From: LZORAL124-50-18 sp051208045
Lineage (GTDB): Bacteria > Pseudomonadota > Gammaproteobacteria > Pseudomonadales > Oleiphilaceae
NCBI GenBank assembly: GCA_051208045.1
Contig: JBPJFY010000007.1
Span: 62,001-126,000, forward strand
Direction: 5' to 3'
DNA: 64,000 nucleotides
Below are positions 43,759 through 52,482 of this stretch, piece by piece. Numbering within the stretch: position 1 is the stretch's first letter; the number at the start of each line of letters is the position of its first letter. Made by a program: the position numbers and the translations under genes. The notes under the pieces are model-generated. The model had not been told where the DNA came from. It saw only the letters and a program-made list of their open reading frames with translations, and searched no databases.

Positions 43759-44445
43759 ATGCAGGAAAAAAACGGGCTGGACTTTTCCATGGTCATCGCG
43801 TCCGCCGTCCACGATATGAAAAACTCCCTCGGCATGCTACTCAGCACGTTAGACGAATTCTTTTCTGAACTGCCGGATGAACTCCGTAAGAGCCCCAAGC
43901 AGGCCACACTGCAATATGAAGCCGAGCGCGTCAATATCGATCTGGTTCAACTGCTGGGACTGTACCGTCTGGAGAACGAACAATTGATGGTGCGTGTGGA
44001 CGAGCAATTCATTCGGGATTTCCTGGAAGAGCAGGTCGCGCGCTATTCCGTGTTGGCGGCGGCGCGGAACATTACGCTGGAGATTGATTGTGATCACGAT
44101 CTCACGGGCTACTTTGACGGGGATCTGGTGGGCGGAATCATCAATAATATCCTCGCGAACGCGTCCAGATACACGAAAGATCGTATTTTGCTCCTGGCCA
44201 GAACGGAAGAAGAAGGGGTTGTTCTGGAAGTGCATGATAACGGGCAGGGCTATCCGGAAGCCATGTTAGATGCACCGGGGGAAATCATGGGCGGCATTAA
44301 CTTTAAAACCGGAAGCACGAGTCTGGGGCTGTACTTCGCTGCCCGGGTGGCGAATCTTCATGCCCAGGGCGAGCGCAAAGGCGAGATTTTTCTATCGAAC
44401 GGGGGACGTTATGGGGGAGGCGTGTTTAAAATCTTTCTTCCTTAA
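43759..44445 (+). CDS. Small sensorless histidine kinase
   Basis: 228 residues, no membrane helix. An H-box-like 'SAVHDMKNSLG' with His18 is followed by the ATP-binding domain: N-box 'GGIINNILANASRYT', G1 'DNGQGYP', G2 'GSTSLGLYFA'. No sensor domain is attached, so input must come from a partner. Its gene lies behind the receiver-TPR gene and has a strong AAGGAG site, which argues for a cognate pair. Confidence 0.87.
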   Translation: MQEKNGLDFSMVIASAVHDMKNSLGMLLSTLDEFFSELPDELRKSPKQATLQYEAERVNIDLVQLLGLYRLENEQLMVRVDEQFIRDFLEEQVARYSVLAAARNITLEIDCDHDLTGYFDGDLVGGIINNILANASRYTKDRILLLARTEEEGVVLEVHDNGQGYPEAMLDAPGEIMGGINFKTGSTSLGLYFAARVANLHAQGERKGEIFLSNGGRYGGGVFKIFLP

Positions 44446-44548
44446 CGGTAATTATCACGACTGGTTCACACTTTTATCGCTGACCCCTGAGTACTATCCA
44501 GCGAGTATTACCCCCGCGCTCAGCGCAACCGCGAATTAGAGGGATGGC

Positions 44549-45862
44549 ATGGCAAAAAATTCGATTGGAATGGCCTTATCGCTGGTGAATAAAATCGCCG
44601 GTTCGGATGTGGTAAACAAGTTGAAGCTGAAGAAGCCGGCGGAGCGCATTGCCTATTACTCCACGCGCACCGGTTTCCAGTTGTTGTCTACCGCCAATGA
44701 GAGTTTGAGTCAGGTGAAGAACCTGCTGGGTTCGCCGCTGGGTTGGCAGGACCAGGATGCCTCGAAAGCCTTGTTTGATCCGCGACTCTCTGAAGAACAA
44801 CAGATGATTCAGGAATCGGTGAAACGCTTCGCGTCGGACGTGCTCTCCGTTAGCCGGGAAGAGTGTGAGGTGGCGGTGAGTGTCGCGCCCCAGGTGCAGG
44901 AAGCATTTGCAGAGCTTGAATTGCAAACCTATGCCTTGCCGCCTTCGCTGGATGGGGGGCAGGAACATCCCTCCGCCACCACATCGGTGGTGATTGCTGA
45001 AGCGATGGCCTATGGCGATCTGGGGATGGCCGTAGCGCTGCTGAGTAATTACTCCGTCATTCAGTTTCTGCGCCGCTGGGCCACCCCGGCTCAACAGGCC
45101 TTCTATTTGAAACGGCTGCAGAATGATCCCACTTACAAAGCGGCGCTGGCGATTAATGAGCCCACCGTACTGTTTAACCCGCACAATCTGGCCACAAAAG
45201 CCAGTAACGTGAAAAACGGCATCCTGCTGAATGGGGTGAAGTCCATGGTGGCCATGGGGGGTGAGGCGGATCTGTTGCTCATTGCCGCGCAATTACCGGA
45301 TCACGCCACCGGCGTGTTTGCCGTGGAAACGAATACACCGGGCGTCACGCTGATACCCAAAAACGGCATGGGACTGAAATCTGCCGGATTGACGCAGGTG
45401 ATTCTGGAAGACGTGTTGGTTGACGACTCCGTATTGCTGCGGGATGAACACTTCCACTGGCCCGACGTCACCAGTTACAGCGGTTTGATGTGGTGTGCTG
45501 CGGCGATTGGTGTGAGTCAGGCGGTGCTGGATTATGTGATCCCTTACTGCAACGGACGCAGTGCATTTGGTGAGCCCATTACCCATCGGCAGTCGGTGGC
45601 ATTCATGATTGCCACCATGGCTACAGACATTGAAGCCATGCGATTGGTAGTGCATCGCGCGGCGGCACTGGCAGATCAGGGCGGCGCCTTCCAACGGGAA
45701 GCCTACCTGGCCAGACACCTGTGCCAGAGCAAAGTATTGAGTATTGCCAGCGATGGTGTGCAGCTCCTCGGTGGGCACGGATTCACCAAGGAGCACCCGG
45801 TCGAGCGGTGGTATCGGGATTTGAATGCCGTACCGGTCTGCCTCAACAATCTGCACGCCTAA
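44549..45862 (+). CDS. Acyl-CoA dehydrogenase-like protein, degenerate catalytic motifs
   Basis: 437 residues. The C-terminal part has the family's 'QLLGGHGFTKEHPVERWYRDLNA' segment and helical bundle. Two usual landmarks are missing: the 'TEPxAGSD' substrate/FAD motif reads 'AINEPTVLFNP', and the chain stops before the 'EGTxQIQ' segment that carries the catalytic Glu. An unusual N-terminal extension of about 70 residues ('LVNKIAGSDVVNKLKLKK') precedes the domain. The intact acyl-CoA dehydrogenase starts 20 bases later, so it may be the non-catalytic partner of a heteromeric enzyme, as in actinobacterial steroid-degrading pairs. Confidence 0.82.
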   Translation: MAKNSIGMALSLVNKIAGSDVVNKLKLKKPAERIAYYSTRTGFQLLSTANESLSQVKNLLGSPLGWQDQDASKALFDPRLSEEQQMIQESVKRFASDVLSVSREECEVAVSVAPQVQEAFAELELQTYALPPSLDGGQEHPSATTSVVIAEAMAYGDLGMAVALLSNYSVIQFLRRWATPAQQAFYLKRLQNDPTYKAALAINEPTVLFNPHNLATKASNVKNGILLNGVKSMVAMGGEADLLLIAAQLPDHATGVFAVETNTPGVTLIPKNGMGLKSAGLTQVILEDVLVDDSVLLRDEHFHWPDVTSYSGLMWCAAAIGVSQAVLDYVIPYCNGRSAFGEPITHRQSVAFMIATMATDIEAMRLVVHRAAALADQGGAFQREAYLARHLCQSKVLSIASDGVQLLGGHGFTKEHPVERWYRDLNAVPVCLNNLHA

Positions 45863-45881
45863 CTTCGCCAGGAACCCTGTT

Positions 45882-47093
45882 ATGAATCTTGAAATTCCCA
45901 GAAAATTCAATCTGTTGATCGATCAGGCGCGTCAGGTAGCCAACGAGGTTTTCCGACCCATTTCTCGGAAGTACGACAAACTGGAACACCACTATCCGGT
46001 GGAGCTGGATATGCTCGCATCCATTATGGATGGCATGAATGATGGCACAACGCTCATTCATGCAGGCGCAAATAAGCTGCAGAAAAGCACGGTGGAGAAG
46101 GGCGTGACCGGCAACGTGAATGGGGCGAACATGGCCACGGTGCTTGGGCTTCAGGAATTATGTCGTGGCGATGTAGCGCTGGCATTGAGCTTGCCGAGAC
46201 AAGGTTTGGGCAATGCTGCCATGGCGGCACTGGCGACACCTGAGCAGCTCAAAAAGTTCGGGCACCTGTGGGCGGCGATGGCCATTACTGAGCCGCATGC
46301 CGGTTCGGATTCTGCCAACATTACCACCACCGCCAAGCTGGATGGGGACGCATATGTTTTAAATGGCGAGAAGATTTTTGTGACCGCCGGTCAACGCTGT
46401 GAGGCGGTGGTTGTGTGGGCGACGCTGGATAAAACCAAAGGACGGGCGGCCATCAAATCCTTTTTGGTACCTAAAGACACGCCGGGGGTATTCGTTGAGC
46501 GTCTGGAGCGCAAACTGGGCATAAAGGCGAGCGATACCGCTACGATTCGCCTGACCGATTGCCGGATTCCCACGTCTCATCTCCTGGGCAGCCCGGATAT
46601 TGATACGGAGAAGTCGTTTGCCGGCGTAATGCAAACCTTTGACAACACGCGACCCGTGGTGGCGGCGATGGCCGTTGGACTCGGCACTGCCAGCCTGGAA
46701 CGTACCCGTAAACTGCTGGGCAAGGCCGGCTTCAAGATGGACTACACATTGCCTGCCGGGTTGTGCAATGCCACCGAAGCGGATCTTTACTCGATGGAGG
46801 CGGAGTTGGAATCTGCCCGGTTGCTCACACTGAAGGCGGCTTGGATGGCGGATAACGGTATTCCCAATTCCAAAGAAGCCTCCATGGCAAAGGCACGGGC
46901 GGCCAAAGTGGCGACCGAGATTGCGATGAAGTGTGTGGCCATTTGTGGTTCTGTCGGCTACATGGAAGATGAACTGCTGGAAAAATGGGCGCGGGATGCG
47001 AAGATTCTGGATATTTTTGAGGGTACGCAGCAGATTCAGCAGCTGATTATCGCCCGGCGCGTGCTCGGGAAAGGGTCGGCAGAACTTCGCTGA
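45882..47093 (+). CDS. Acyl-CoA dehydrogenase
   Basis: 403 residues with a complete set of landmarks: 'AITEPHAGSDSANITTTA' for FAD and substrate binding, 'GEKIFVTAGQRC' and 'DIFEGTQQIQQLIIARRVLG' with the catalytic Glu at about 380. It would introduce the trans-2 double bond into an acyl-CoA, passing electrons to electron transfer flavoprotein. AGGAA lies eight bases before the ATG. It is co-linear with the degenerate copy upstream. Confidence 0.9.
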   Translation: MNLEIPRKFNLLIDQARQVANEVFRPISRKYDKLEHHYPVELDMLASIMDGMNDGTTLIHAGANKLQKSTVEKGVTGNVNGANMATVLGLQELCRGDVALALSLPRQGLGNAAMAALATPEQLKKFGHLWAAMAITEPHAGSDSANITTTAKLDGDAYVLNGEKIFVTAGQRCEAVVVWATLDKTKGRAAIKSFLVPKDTPGVFVERLERKLGIKASDTATIRLTDCRIPTSHLLGSPDIDTEKSFAGVMQTFDNTRPVVAAMAVGLGTASLERTRKLLGKAGFKMDYTLPAGLCNATEADLYSMEAELESARLLTLKAAWMADNGIPNSKEASMAKARAAKVATEIAMKCVAICGSVGYMEDELLEKWARDAKILDIFEGTQQIQQLIIARRVLGKGSAELR

Positions 47094-47186
47094 TCCGGCC
47101 TCCTGGCATCCAATCTTGAGACCTGGATAACGGTTAGCGGGCATCGTGTTCGGTACACTGAGGGTTTTGAACACTGCTGTGATCCT

Positions 47187-48068
47187 GTGTCGACCCTAAC
47201 CGCCGATTCCCCAACATTTCGCTACCCCTCTCTGCGCCAGTTTTTCCTGGTCAGTGTGGCTGTGCATGGTCTTTTGTTGCTTGGGATGTTGTTGGAGCGC
47301 ATGCCTGAGCCGCCCGCCGAGCACGCCACCACGGTACAGGTGAAGCTAAAAGCGGCTCCTCCACCAGAAAAGCCCGTTCCGCCCCCAGTTGTAACAGCAC
47401 TGGAGCCGGCTCAAGCGCCACCACCCATCGCCCTCGCACCGCAAATGCTGGCATCCAGCGTGGCGGGTGAATCACAGCAATTGCCGGCAGTGACCTCTGA
47501 AAAGCCGATTGACTCCTCTGCCAAGGAAAAGAAAAAGGCAGTGACAGCTTCTGCGTCGCAAGATACGCGCAAGCATCAAAAAAAGGAAACGTCCGTCGCC
47601 GCAGCGCCGAAAGCACCTCCGGTAAAAAAAGAAGCGAAACCTACTGAGATTGCCGAAAAATCCGTTACCAATGCCACGGCCCAGCGCAGCCAGAAAAAAG
47701 GCCTGTTTATGGCGCAGGGTGCGGATAAAATGGATCAGGCGGTGGAACAGCAAGCCATTTCCGCCAGTCAGAAGCACCTGAATGCTGTGGCGGAACAGTT
47801 CACAGAAGAAAATTTCCAGCGCATCCTTAAACATTGGCGCAGCCCGGGGCGGTTTGCTGAATATTACGAAGGCGTGATTCAAATTCAGTCCACGCCGGGG
47901 GGCATGATTCGGCGGATCGGTATTATTAAGCCGAGTGGCAGCGAAGCACTGGATCGTTCCGTCATCGAAGCGGTCAAACGTACGCGCTTTATGAAAATGC
48001 CAAATGATGTGATCGTACAAAATTCTGCCTTTACCAGCGTGCAGCTCACCTACGATTCCACTATGTAA
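47187..48068 (+). CDS. TonB-like energy transducer protein
   Basis: 293 residues starting at GTG. One membrane helix (about 18-37), then a Pro/Lys/Ala-rich periplasmic linker of about 150 residues, then a C-terminal TonB/TolA-type domain with 'QFTEENFQRILKHWRSPGR', 'GGMIRRIGIIKPSG' and 'SVIEAVKRTRFMKMP'. It would transmit proton-motive energy to outer membrane receptors or act in cell division like TolA. No ExbB, ExbD or receptor gene is next to it. No clear ribosome site is visible before the GTG. Confidence 0.75.
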   Translation: MSTLTADSPTFRYPSLRQFFLVSVAVHGLLLLGMLLERMPEPPAEHATTVQVKLKAAPPPEKPVPPPVVTALEPAQAPPPIALAPQMLASSVAGESQQLPAVTSEKPIDSSAKEKKKAVTASASQDTRKHQKKETSVAAAPKAPPVKKEAKPTEIAEKSVTNATAQRSQKKGLFMAQGADKMDQAVEQQAISASQKHLNAVAEQFTEENFQRILKHWRSPGRFAEYYEGVIQIQSTPGGMIRRIGIIKPSGSEALDRSVIEAVKRTRFMKMPNDVIVQNSAFTSVQLTYDSTM

Positions 48069-48266
48069 CCTGATTTCCGCCTATACTCGGTTTACCCGCA
48101 AGAAGGCTACACGACCCTACGCTATACGTTGTGCTCTGATTCTCCTTTCCACGGATGTGGCTTGGATTGTCAATACCCGCTCCACGGTTTTGCCTATGCT
48201 CGCATGCTTTGAACCCTGTTCAGACTTGGTACAGAAGTTGGAAACGGAAGAGAAGCGGGAAAGGTC

Positions 48267-49067
48267 ATGCGAGGATATGCGTTGGTAACAGGCGCCTCTG
48301 AAGGCATCGGATATGCGATTGCCGCGGCGTTGGCGGAGCGGGATTACGGGTTGATCCTTGTCGCCAGAAATGAAGAGCGATTGCGACACGCCGGTCAGCG
48401 ACTGCAGGCACAATCGGGTGTGGATGTGGTGATTCTGCCGTGTGATTTGTCTGCTCCGGGAGCGGCAGAGCATGTGCATCAGCAGGTCACCGCCATGGGG
48501 CTGGATGTGCGGGTATTGGTGAACAATGCCGGGCTGTTGTTTAATGGCTATTTCACCGACATTCCGTGGGCAGGGCAGCAGCAACTGCTCGCCTGCAATA
48601 TCGTCGCGTTGACCGGCTTGTGCCACTTCTTTGCCCGGCACATGGCAGAAAAAGGCGGTGGACACATTCTCAACGTGGCGTCTACGGCGGCTTGGGTCGC
48701 CATTCCGAATCAGAATGTGTATGCCGCCTCCAAAGCGTATGTGCTCTCATTCAGTCATGCTTTGGCCAACGAGCTGAAAGCGGCGAAAACCGGTGTCACG
48801 GTGACCGCGCTCTGCCCGAGTTATACGGCGACTAATATGCTCACCAGCCGGGCTCAAGGGAAGGTCATGCAGATTCCCCAGTCAATGATCTTGTCGCCGG
48901 AGTTTGTGGCCAACCGTGGCGTCGACGCCTGTCTGAAAGGACGTAATCAATGCATACCCGGCTGGAGTAACTACTTCTCCATGATGTTTGTACAGTGGTT
49001 GCCGAAGACCTGGGTCGCCGGTGCGTTGGGCTATTGCTATCGCAAGGCGCAGGGTGTGCAACGGTGA
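48267..49067 (+). CDS. Short-chain dehydrogenase (SDR), DltE-like
   Basis: 266 residues. 'TGASEGIGYA' near the N-terminus, 'VNNAGLLFNG', Ser in 'LNVASTAA' and 'YAASK' form the complete classical SDR active site. The wider pattern ('ALAERDYGLILVARNEERL', 'VTALCPSYTATNML') belongs to the broad DltE/YqjQ-like group. The dihaem cytochrome gene follows 25 bases later on the same strand, so they are likely co-transcribed. Confidence 0.88.
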   Translation: MRGYALVTGASEGIGYAIAAALAERDYGLILVARNEERLRHAGQRLQAQSGVDVVILPCDLSAPGAAEHVHQQVTAMGLDVRVLVNNAGLLFNGYFTDIPWAGQQQLLACNIVALTGLCHFFARHMAEKGGGHILNVASTAAWVAIPNQNVYAASKAYVLSFSHALANELKAAKTGVTVTALCPSYTATNMLTSRAQGKVMQIPQSMILSPEFVANRGVDACLKGRNQCIPGWSNYFSMMFVQWLPKTWVAGALGYCYRKAQGVQR

Positions 49068-49092
49068 GATACAGGATAGCAGAGGTGGCTTC

Positions 49093-49773
49093 ATGATGGG
49101 GAGAATCGCCCGCTGGGGGCTGGTCATTGTTGGGGTGGTAGCTACCGTGCTTTTTGCTGCGTACCACGTCGTTCTGGGAATCGCGGTGAAAACGCCGCCG
49201 ACCAGCGTGATTGTGAGTACGGCCCCTTGGGGAGAGGACGCTCTCACAGCGCGTTCGCATGCCGGCGCGGTGATCTTTCAAGGGTGTGCCTCCTGCCACC
49301 ATGCCGACGCCATTGGCCGGGCAGATGGCTCTGTGCCTCGTCTGGCTGGTCAGCCTGCGGCTGTGCTGGCCCGTAAACTGGAAAAGCTACAAACCGGGGA
49401 GGTGTGGCTGCCGGTAATGACTCCGTTTGCCCGCGCCCTGACGGAGGAGCAGGTCGTGGCAGTCGCGGATTGGCTGGCAAACCTGCCGCAGCCAGAGCGT
49501 GCTCCCGGAGAGGCGGCTTATCAAATTTCCTGTGCCGGTTGCCATGGGGAAGATGGGCAAGGCAGGGCAGAAACACACGCCCCTGGATTGTGCCATCAAC
49601 ATGCGGACTACCTGCACCGCCGAATAGAAGAAATTCAAACCAATCGCCGAGGCGACGCCGATCCCGCCATGCAACAGGTGGTGGCTGGCCTGCCGACTGG
49701 CCTGCTGGGAAGCATCGTCGCCGCGTTATCTGAGGGGCGGTGTCAGCCGCCGAATCCAGGGGCTGCACCATGA
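49093..49773 (+). CDS. Dihaem cytochrome c (c4-like)
   Basis: 226 residues. An uncleaved or cleaved N-terminal helix (about 5-28) directs export; two CxxCH motifs, CASCH (about 65) and CAGCH (about 152), show a dihaem protein built of two similar domains, each with 'FARALTEEQVVAVADWLANL'-type c4 features. It accepts electrons in the periplasm. The stop codon overlaps the start of the amine oxidase gene (ATGA), which suggests it is that enzyme's electron acceptor. Confidence 0.85.
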   Translation: MMGRIARWGLVIVGVVATVLFAAYHVVLGIAVKTPPTSVIVSTAPWGEDALTARSHAGAVIFQGCASCHHADAIGRADGSVPRLAGQPAAVLARKLEKLQTGEVWLPVMTPFARALTEEQVVAVADWLANLPQPERAPGEAAYQISCAGCHGEDGQGRAETHAPGLCHQHADYLHRRIEEIQTNRRGDADPAMQQVVAGLPTGLLGSIVAALSEGRCQPPNPGAAP

Positions 49774-51227
49774 GTTTATCGCGAAGAACATTCATTCAAT
49801 CCGGGGCTGCGCTTCTGGGGGCAGCGGCCATGCCTGTCACGGTGTTTGCAAAAGCACGGAGTGAGCGCGTCCGCGTCGTTATTGTCGGCGCTGGGTTGGC
49901 GGGTCTGGCGGCGGCCGATGCGTTGGTGGAGCAGGGCATGGACTCGGTAGTGGTGCTTGAGGCACGGGATCGTGTCGGGGGGCGCACGCTCAACTTGCCT
50001 TTGCCCGGCGGGCACGTGGTTGAAGGAGGCGGCGAGTGGATTGGGCCGGGGCAGGACCATATTGCGGCGTTCGCCAAAAAACTCGGCGTGGGTACTTTTG
50101 ACGCGTACTACGATGGCGACACGTTCTACGACATTCAAGGCACGGTGTCGCAAGGATTACTGCCAGAATTCGGGTTCGCTCAGGGTATGGAATTCTTTAA
50201 CGTGGCCTACCGGCTTCAGGCGATGGCAGATGCACTGCCCCTGGGGAATCCCTGGTTGGCACCCAATGCACGCGCGCTGGATCAGATGACACTCGGGAGC
50301 TGGCTCAAAGCGCAACAGGTGTCTCCCTGGAGTTATGCCTGTTTTCGAATCATTACGCGGGCGGTGTTTTCCGGGTACCCGGAAAAAATGTCCTTGCTCT
50401 GGTTTTTGCATTATCTGAAATCCAGCGGTGGTCTGCTTGGCATCGCACTCAATGATCAGGGGCTTCAGGATTTACGATTTGAAGGCGGTTCACAGCGTGT
50501 ATCTATCCGCGCAGCGGAAAAACTGGGAGCGCATGTCCGATTGAACCAGCCGGTGGTGTCTATCGATGATCAGACGGCCGGGCCAATTCTGGTAGAAACC
50601 ACCACAACGACGTATGCGGCTGATCGAGTGATTATCGCCATGGCACCGGCGGACGTGCTTCGACTCCGATTTCTCTCGCCCTTGAGTCTGGCACGCCAAT
50701 CACTGATGCAGCAGTGGGCACAATTACCGCGTTTACCGATTGTGAAACACTCCGTGATTTATCCCACGCCTTTCTGGCGTGAGGCAGGACTGAATGGCAA
50801 CGTGGTGACGGATCAAGCGCCGCTGCAACTGGTGTTTGATAATTCGCCACCGGATGCGTCACTGGGTGTACTCACCGCTTTTCTGTCGGCTGCCGAGGTA
50901 CCCGCGCTGGCCAGCCTGCCTGACCGAGCACGGGGCGTACCCCGGGAGCTGGCTCGATACTTTGGCTACGAAGCGTTGGATACCACAGGCTATGTTGAAA
51001 AAGACTGGTCCACAGACCCTTGGAGCGCAGGATGCATTACGCCCCTGACCGCAGGGATATTGAGTCAGGCAGGCTCGGTGATTCGATTGCCCGAGGGGCG
51101 GGTACATTGGGCGGGCACCGAAACGGCGGAAGTCGGGTGCGGGTATATGGATGGTGCGGTCTATTCCGGCCAGCGGGAAGCGCGCGCGGTGCTTCATCAG
51201 CTCAAGTTGCCTTCCGTCAGCGCTTGA
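49770..51227 (+). CDS. Tat-exported flavin amine oxidase
   Basis: 485 residues. 'SRRTFIQSGAALLGAAAMPVTVFA' is a twin-arginine signal. The FAD-binding sequence 'VIVGAGLAGLAAADALVEQG' is followed by 'LEARDRVGGRT', and the C-terminal 'GTETAEVGCGYMDGAVYSG' holds the second FAD motif, as in monoamine oxidase/FAO families. It would oxidise an amine in the periplasm. Its ATG overlaps the cytochrome stop by four bases. It converges with the AraC-type gene, overlapping by 31 bases. Confidence 0.88.
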   Translation: MSLSRRTFIQSGAALLGAAAMPVTVFAKARSERVRVVIVGAGLAGLAAADALVEQGMDSVVVLEARDRVGGRTLNLPLPGGHVVEGGGEWIGPGQDHIAAFAKKLGVGTFDAYYDGDTFYDIQGTVSQGLLPEFGFAQGMEFFNVAYRLQAMADALPLGNPWLAPNARALDQMTLGSWLKAQQVSPWSYACFRIITRAVFSGYPEKMSLLWFLHYLKSSGGLLGIALNDQGLQDLRFEGGSQRVSIRAAEKLGAHVRLNQPVVSIDDQTAGPILVETTTTTYAADRVIIAMAPADVLRLRFLSPLSLARQSLMQQWAQLPRLPIVKHSVIYPTPFWREAGLNGNVVTDQAPLQLVFDNSPPDASLGVLTAFLSAAEVPALASLPDRARGVPRELARYFGYEALDTTGYVEKDWSTDPWSAGCITPLTAGILSQAGSVIRLPEGRVHWAGTETAEVGCGYMDGAVYSGQREARAVLHQLKLPSVSA

Positions 51228-52288
51228 AGGTAGTCGCCGGGAGTCGCGCCCGTCCAGCGTTTGAATGCCCGATTGAACGCACTCTGTTCGGAAAAGCCGC
51301 ATTCCAGCGCGATGTGCGTCAGGGGGGGAGAATCCCCCCCGACTTCGGCCCGAATGAGCTGCAGGGCGCGTTCCTTTCGGGCGTGATCCAGCTCAACCCG
51401 GAAGTTAATGCCGTGTCGGGCAAGCGCGTGTCTCAATGCCCGCGTAGAGAGACCTAACTGCTGCGCAAAGGTATCGAGCCCCAGCGCGGGCGAATCCAAG
51501 TGGGAGAGCAGGAATGCACGCAGTTCGCACGACAAATTGACTTCTACCGCGTAATCTTTCAGTAATCCATCGATTTTTTCCTGTGCCCAGGAAAGCAGCA
51601 CGGGGTCCGCATCCAAGGGGCGAAGGTCAAGCCATTCTACCGGAAAGATGATTTCGTTCGCCGTTTGCTCAAAACTGACAACACAGCCAAACAGATCATG
51701 ATAGTCGCTCATCGCTGAGCCGCGTACAGGATGCGTAAAACACACCCGCAGGGCAGATTCTGCGTGGGTCAGTGGCTCGGCGGGTGCCGAAAGTTGCGGA
51801 ACCAGATGTCGGCTGATTTTCACCCACCCCGCAATAGCCATCTCGATTACCGCCTCCGGAACCGGGAGCAAGGGTGCCCAGATGAGGTGAGCCATGGCTC
51901 CCCGCTCAACCAAAGAGATGCTGCCTGCCCCCCAGACCAGCGCTTCATACTTCGCTAAGGCCAGCGCGGCTTCCCGCAATGTACGACAACTGGTGATGGC
52001 ATAACCGACAAATTGAAAGGCACGGGGTCGAAGATCCTGCAGCAGTCGCAAGGCGATCAGCGGATCGTTCTCAGCCTCCGCCACCTGGGCGAGGAGTTGA
52101 AACGCGTGGTACAGTGGCACGCGGTAAGTGGGGTCGGTCGCCAATCGATCCGGGTCGATAAAGTGAGGCAGGAGCAAGTGCGCCACCGAATCCGGATGGT
52201 AGCGCCCCTGATAGCTTGTGACCAGCTCGTGCAGGTAAATACCAGACAGGCTGGCTGAACCCGTAAACAAATCCGCGTCTATATTCAT
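51197..52288 (-). CDS. AraC-family transcription regulator
   Basis: 363 residues. The N-terminal region (about 20-200) is the arabinose-binding-like domain of OruR/ArgR-type regulators, with 'QLLAQVAEAENDPLIALRLLQDLRP'. The C-terminal 100 residues form the double helix-turn-helix: 'TFAQQLGLSTRALRHALARHGINF' and 'ALECGFSEQSAFNRAFKRWTGATPGDY'. It converges with the amine oxidase operon and lies next to the GMC/CrtC-like genes; either could be its target. A short inverted-repeat element lies upstream of its start. Confidence 0.88.
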   Translation of the reverse strand: MNIDADLFTGSASLSGIYLHELVTSYQGRYHPDSVAHLLLPHFIDPDRLATDPTYRVPLYHAFQLLAQVAEAENDPLIALRLLQDLRPRAFQFVGYAITSCRTLREAALALAKYEALVWGAGSISLVERGAMAHLIWAPLLPVPEAVIEMAIAGWVKISRHLVPQLSAPAEPLTHAESALRVCFTHPVRGSAMSDYHDLFGCVVSFEQTANEIIFPVEWLDLRPLDADPVLLSWAQEKIDGLLKDYAVEVNLSCELRAFLLSHLDSPALGLDTFAQQLGLSTRALRHALARHGINFRVELDHARKERALQLIRAEVGGDSPPLTHIALECGFSEQSAFNRAFKRWTGATPGDYLQALTEGNLS

Positions 52289-52337
52289 ACCGCTAGTGTA
52301 GCGGTATCCGGGAGAGAACCTAACTACTTTTTATAGT

Positions 52338-52466
52338 CTCGTTCATGGTTTCGGCCTGCCACATGCTATACAGACACGCGGTGAATACATCCGTGTAGCT
52401 TGGCTGCGCCGTCCATGGCGCAGACAGTCTGCTTTAGCACGATGTCCGGCCGAAACCATGAACGAG
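52338..52466. repeat. 129-bp element bounded by perfect 19-bp inverted repeats
   Basis: CTCGTTCATGGTTTCGGCC at 52338-52356 is repeated exactly as its reverse complement at 52448-52466. The 91 bases between contain a 7-bp hairpin (52404-52410 with 52417-52423) and the words 'GTGAATACATCCGTGTA'. There is no coding capacity. The structure suits a small non-autonomous mobile element or a REP-like palindromic unit. Confidence 0.75.
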
Positions 52467-52482
52467 GCCCTGTTATTGCGGA

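Noticed and set aside
48117..48665. 182-residue minus-strand frame
   Set aside because: It overlaps most of the clear SDR gene and has no recognisable features.
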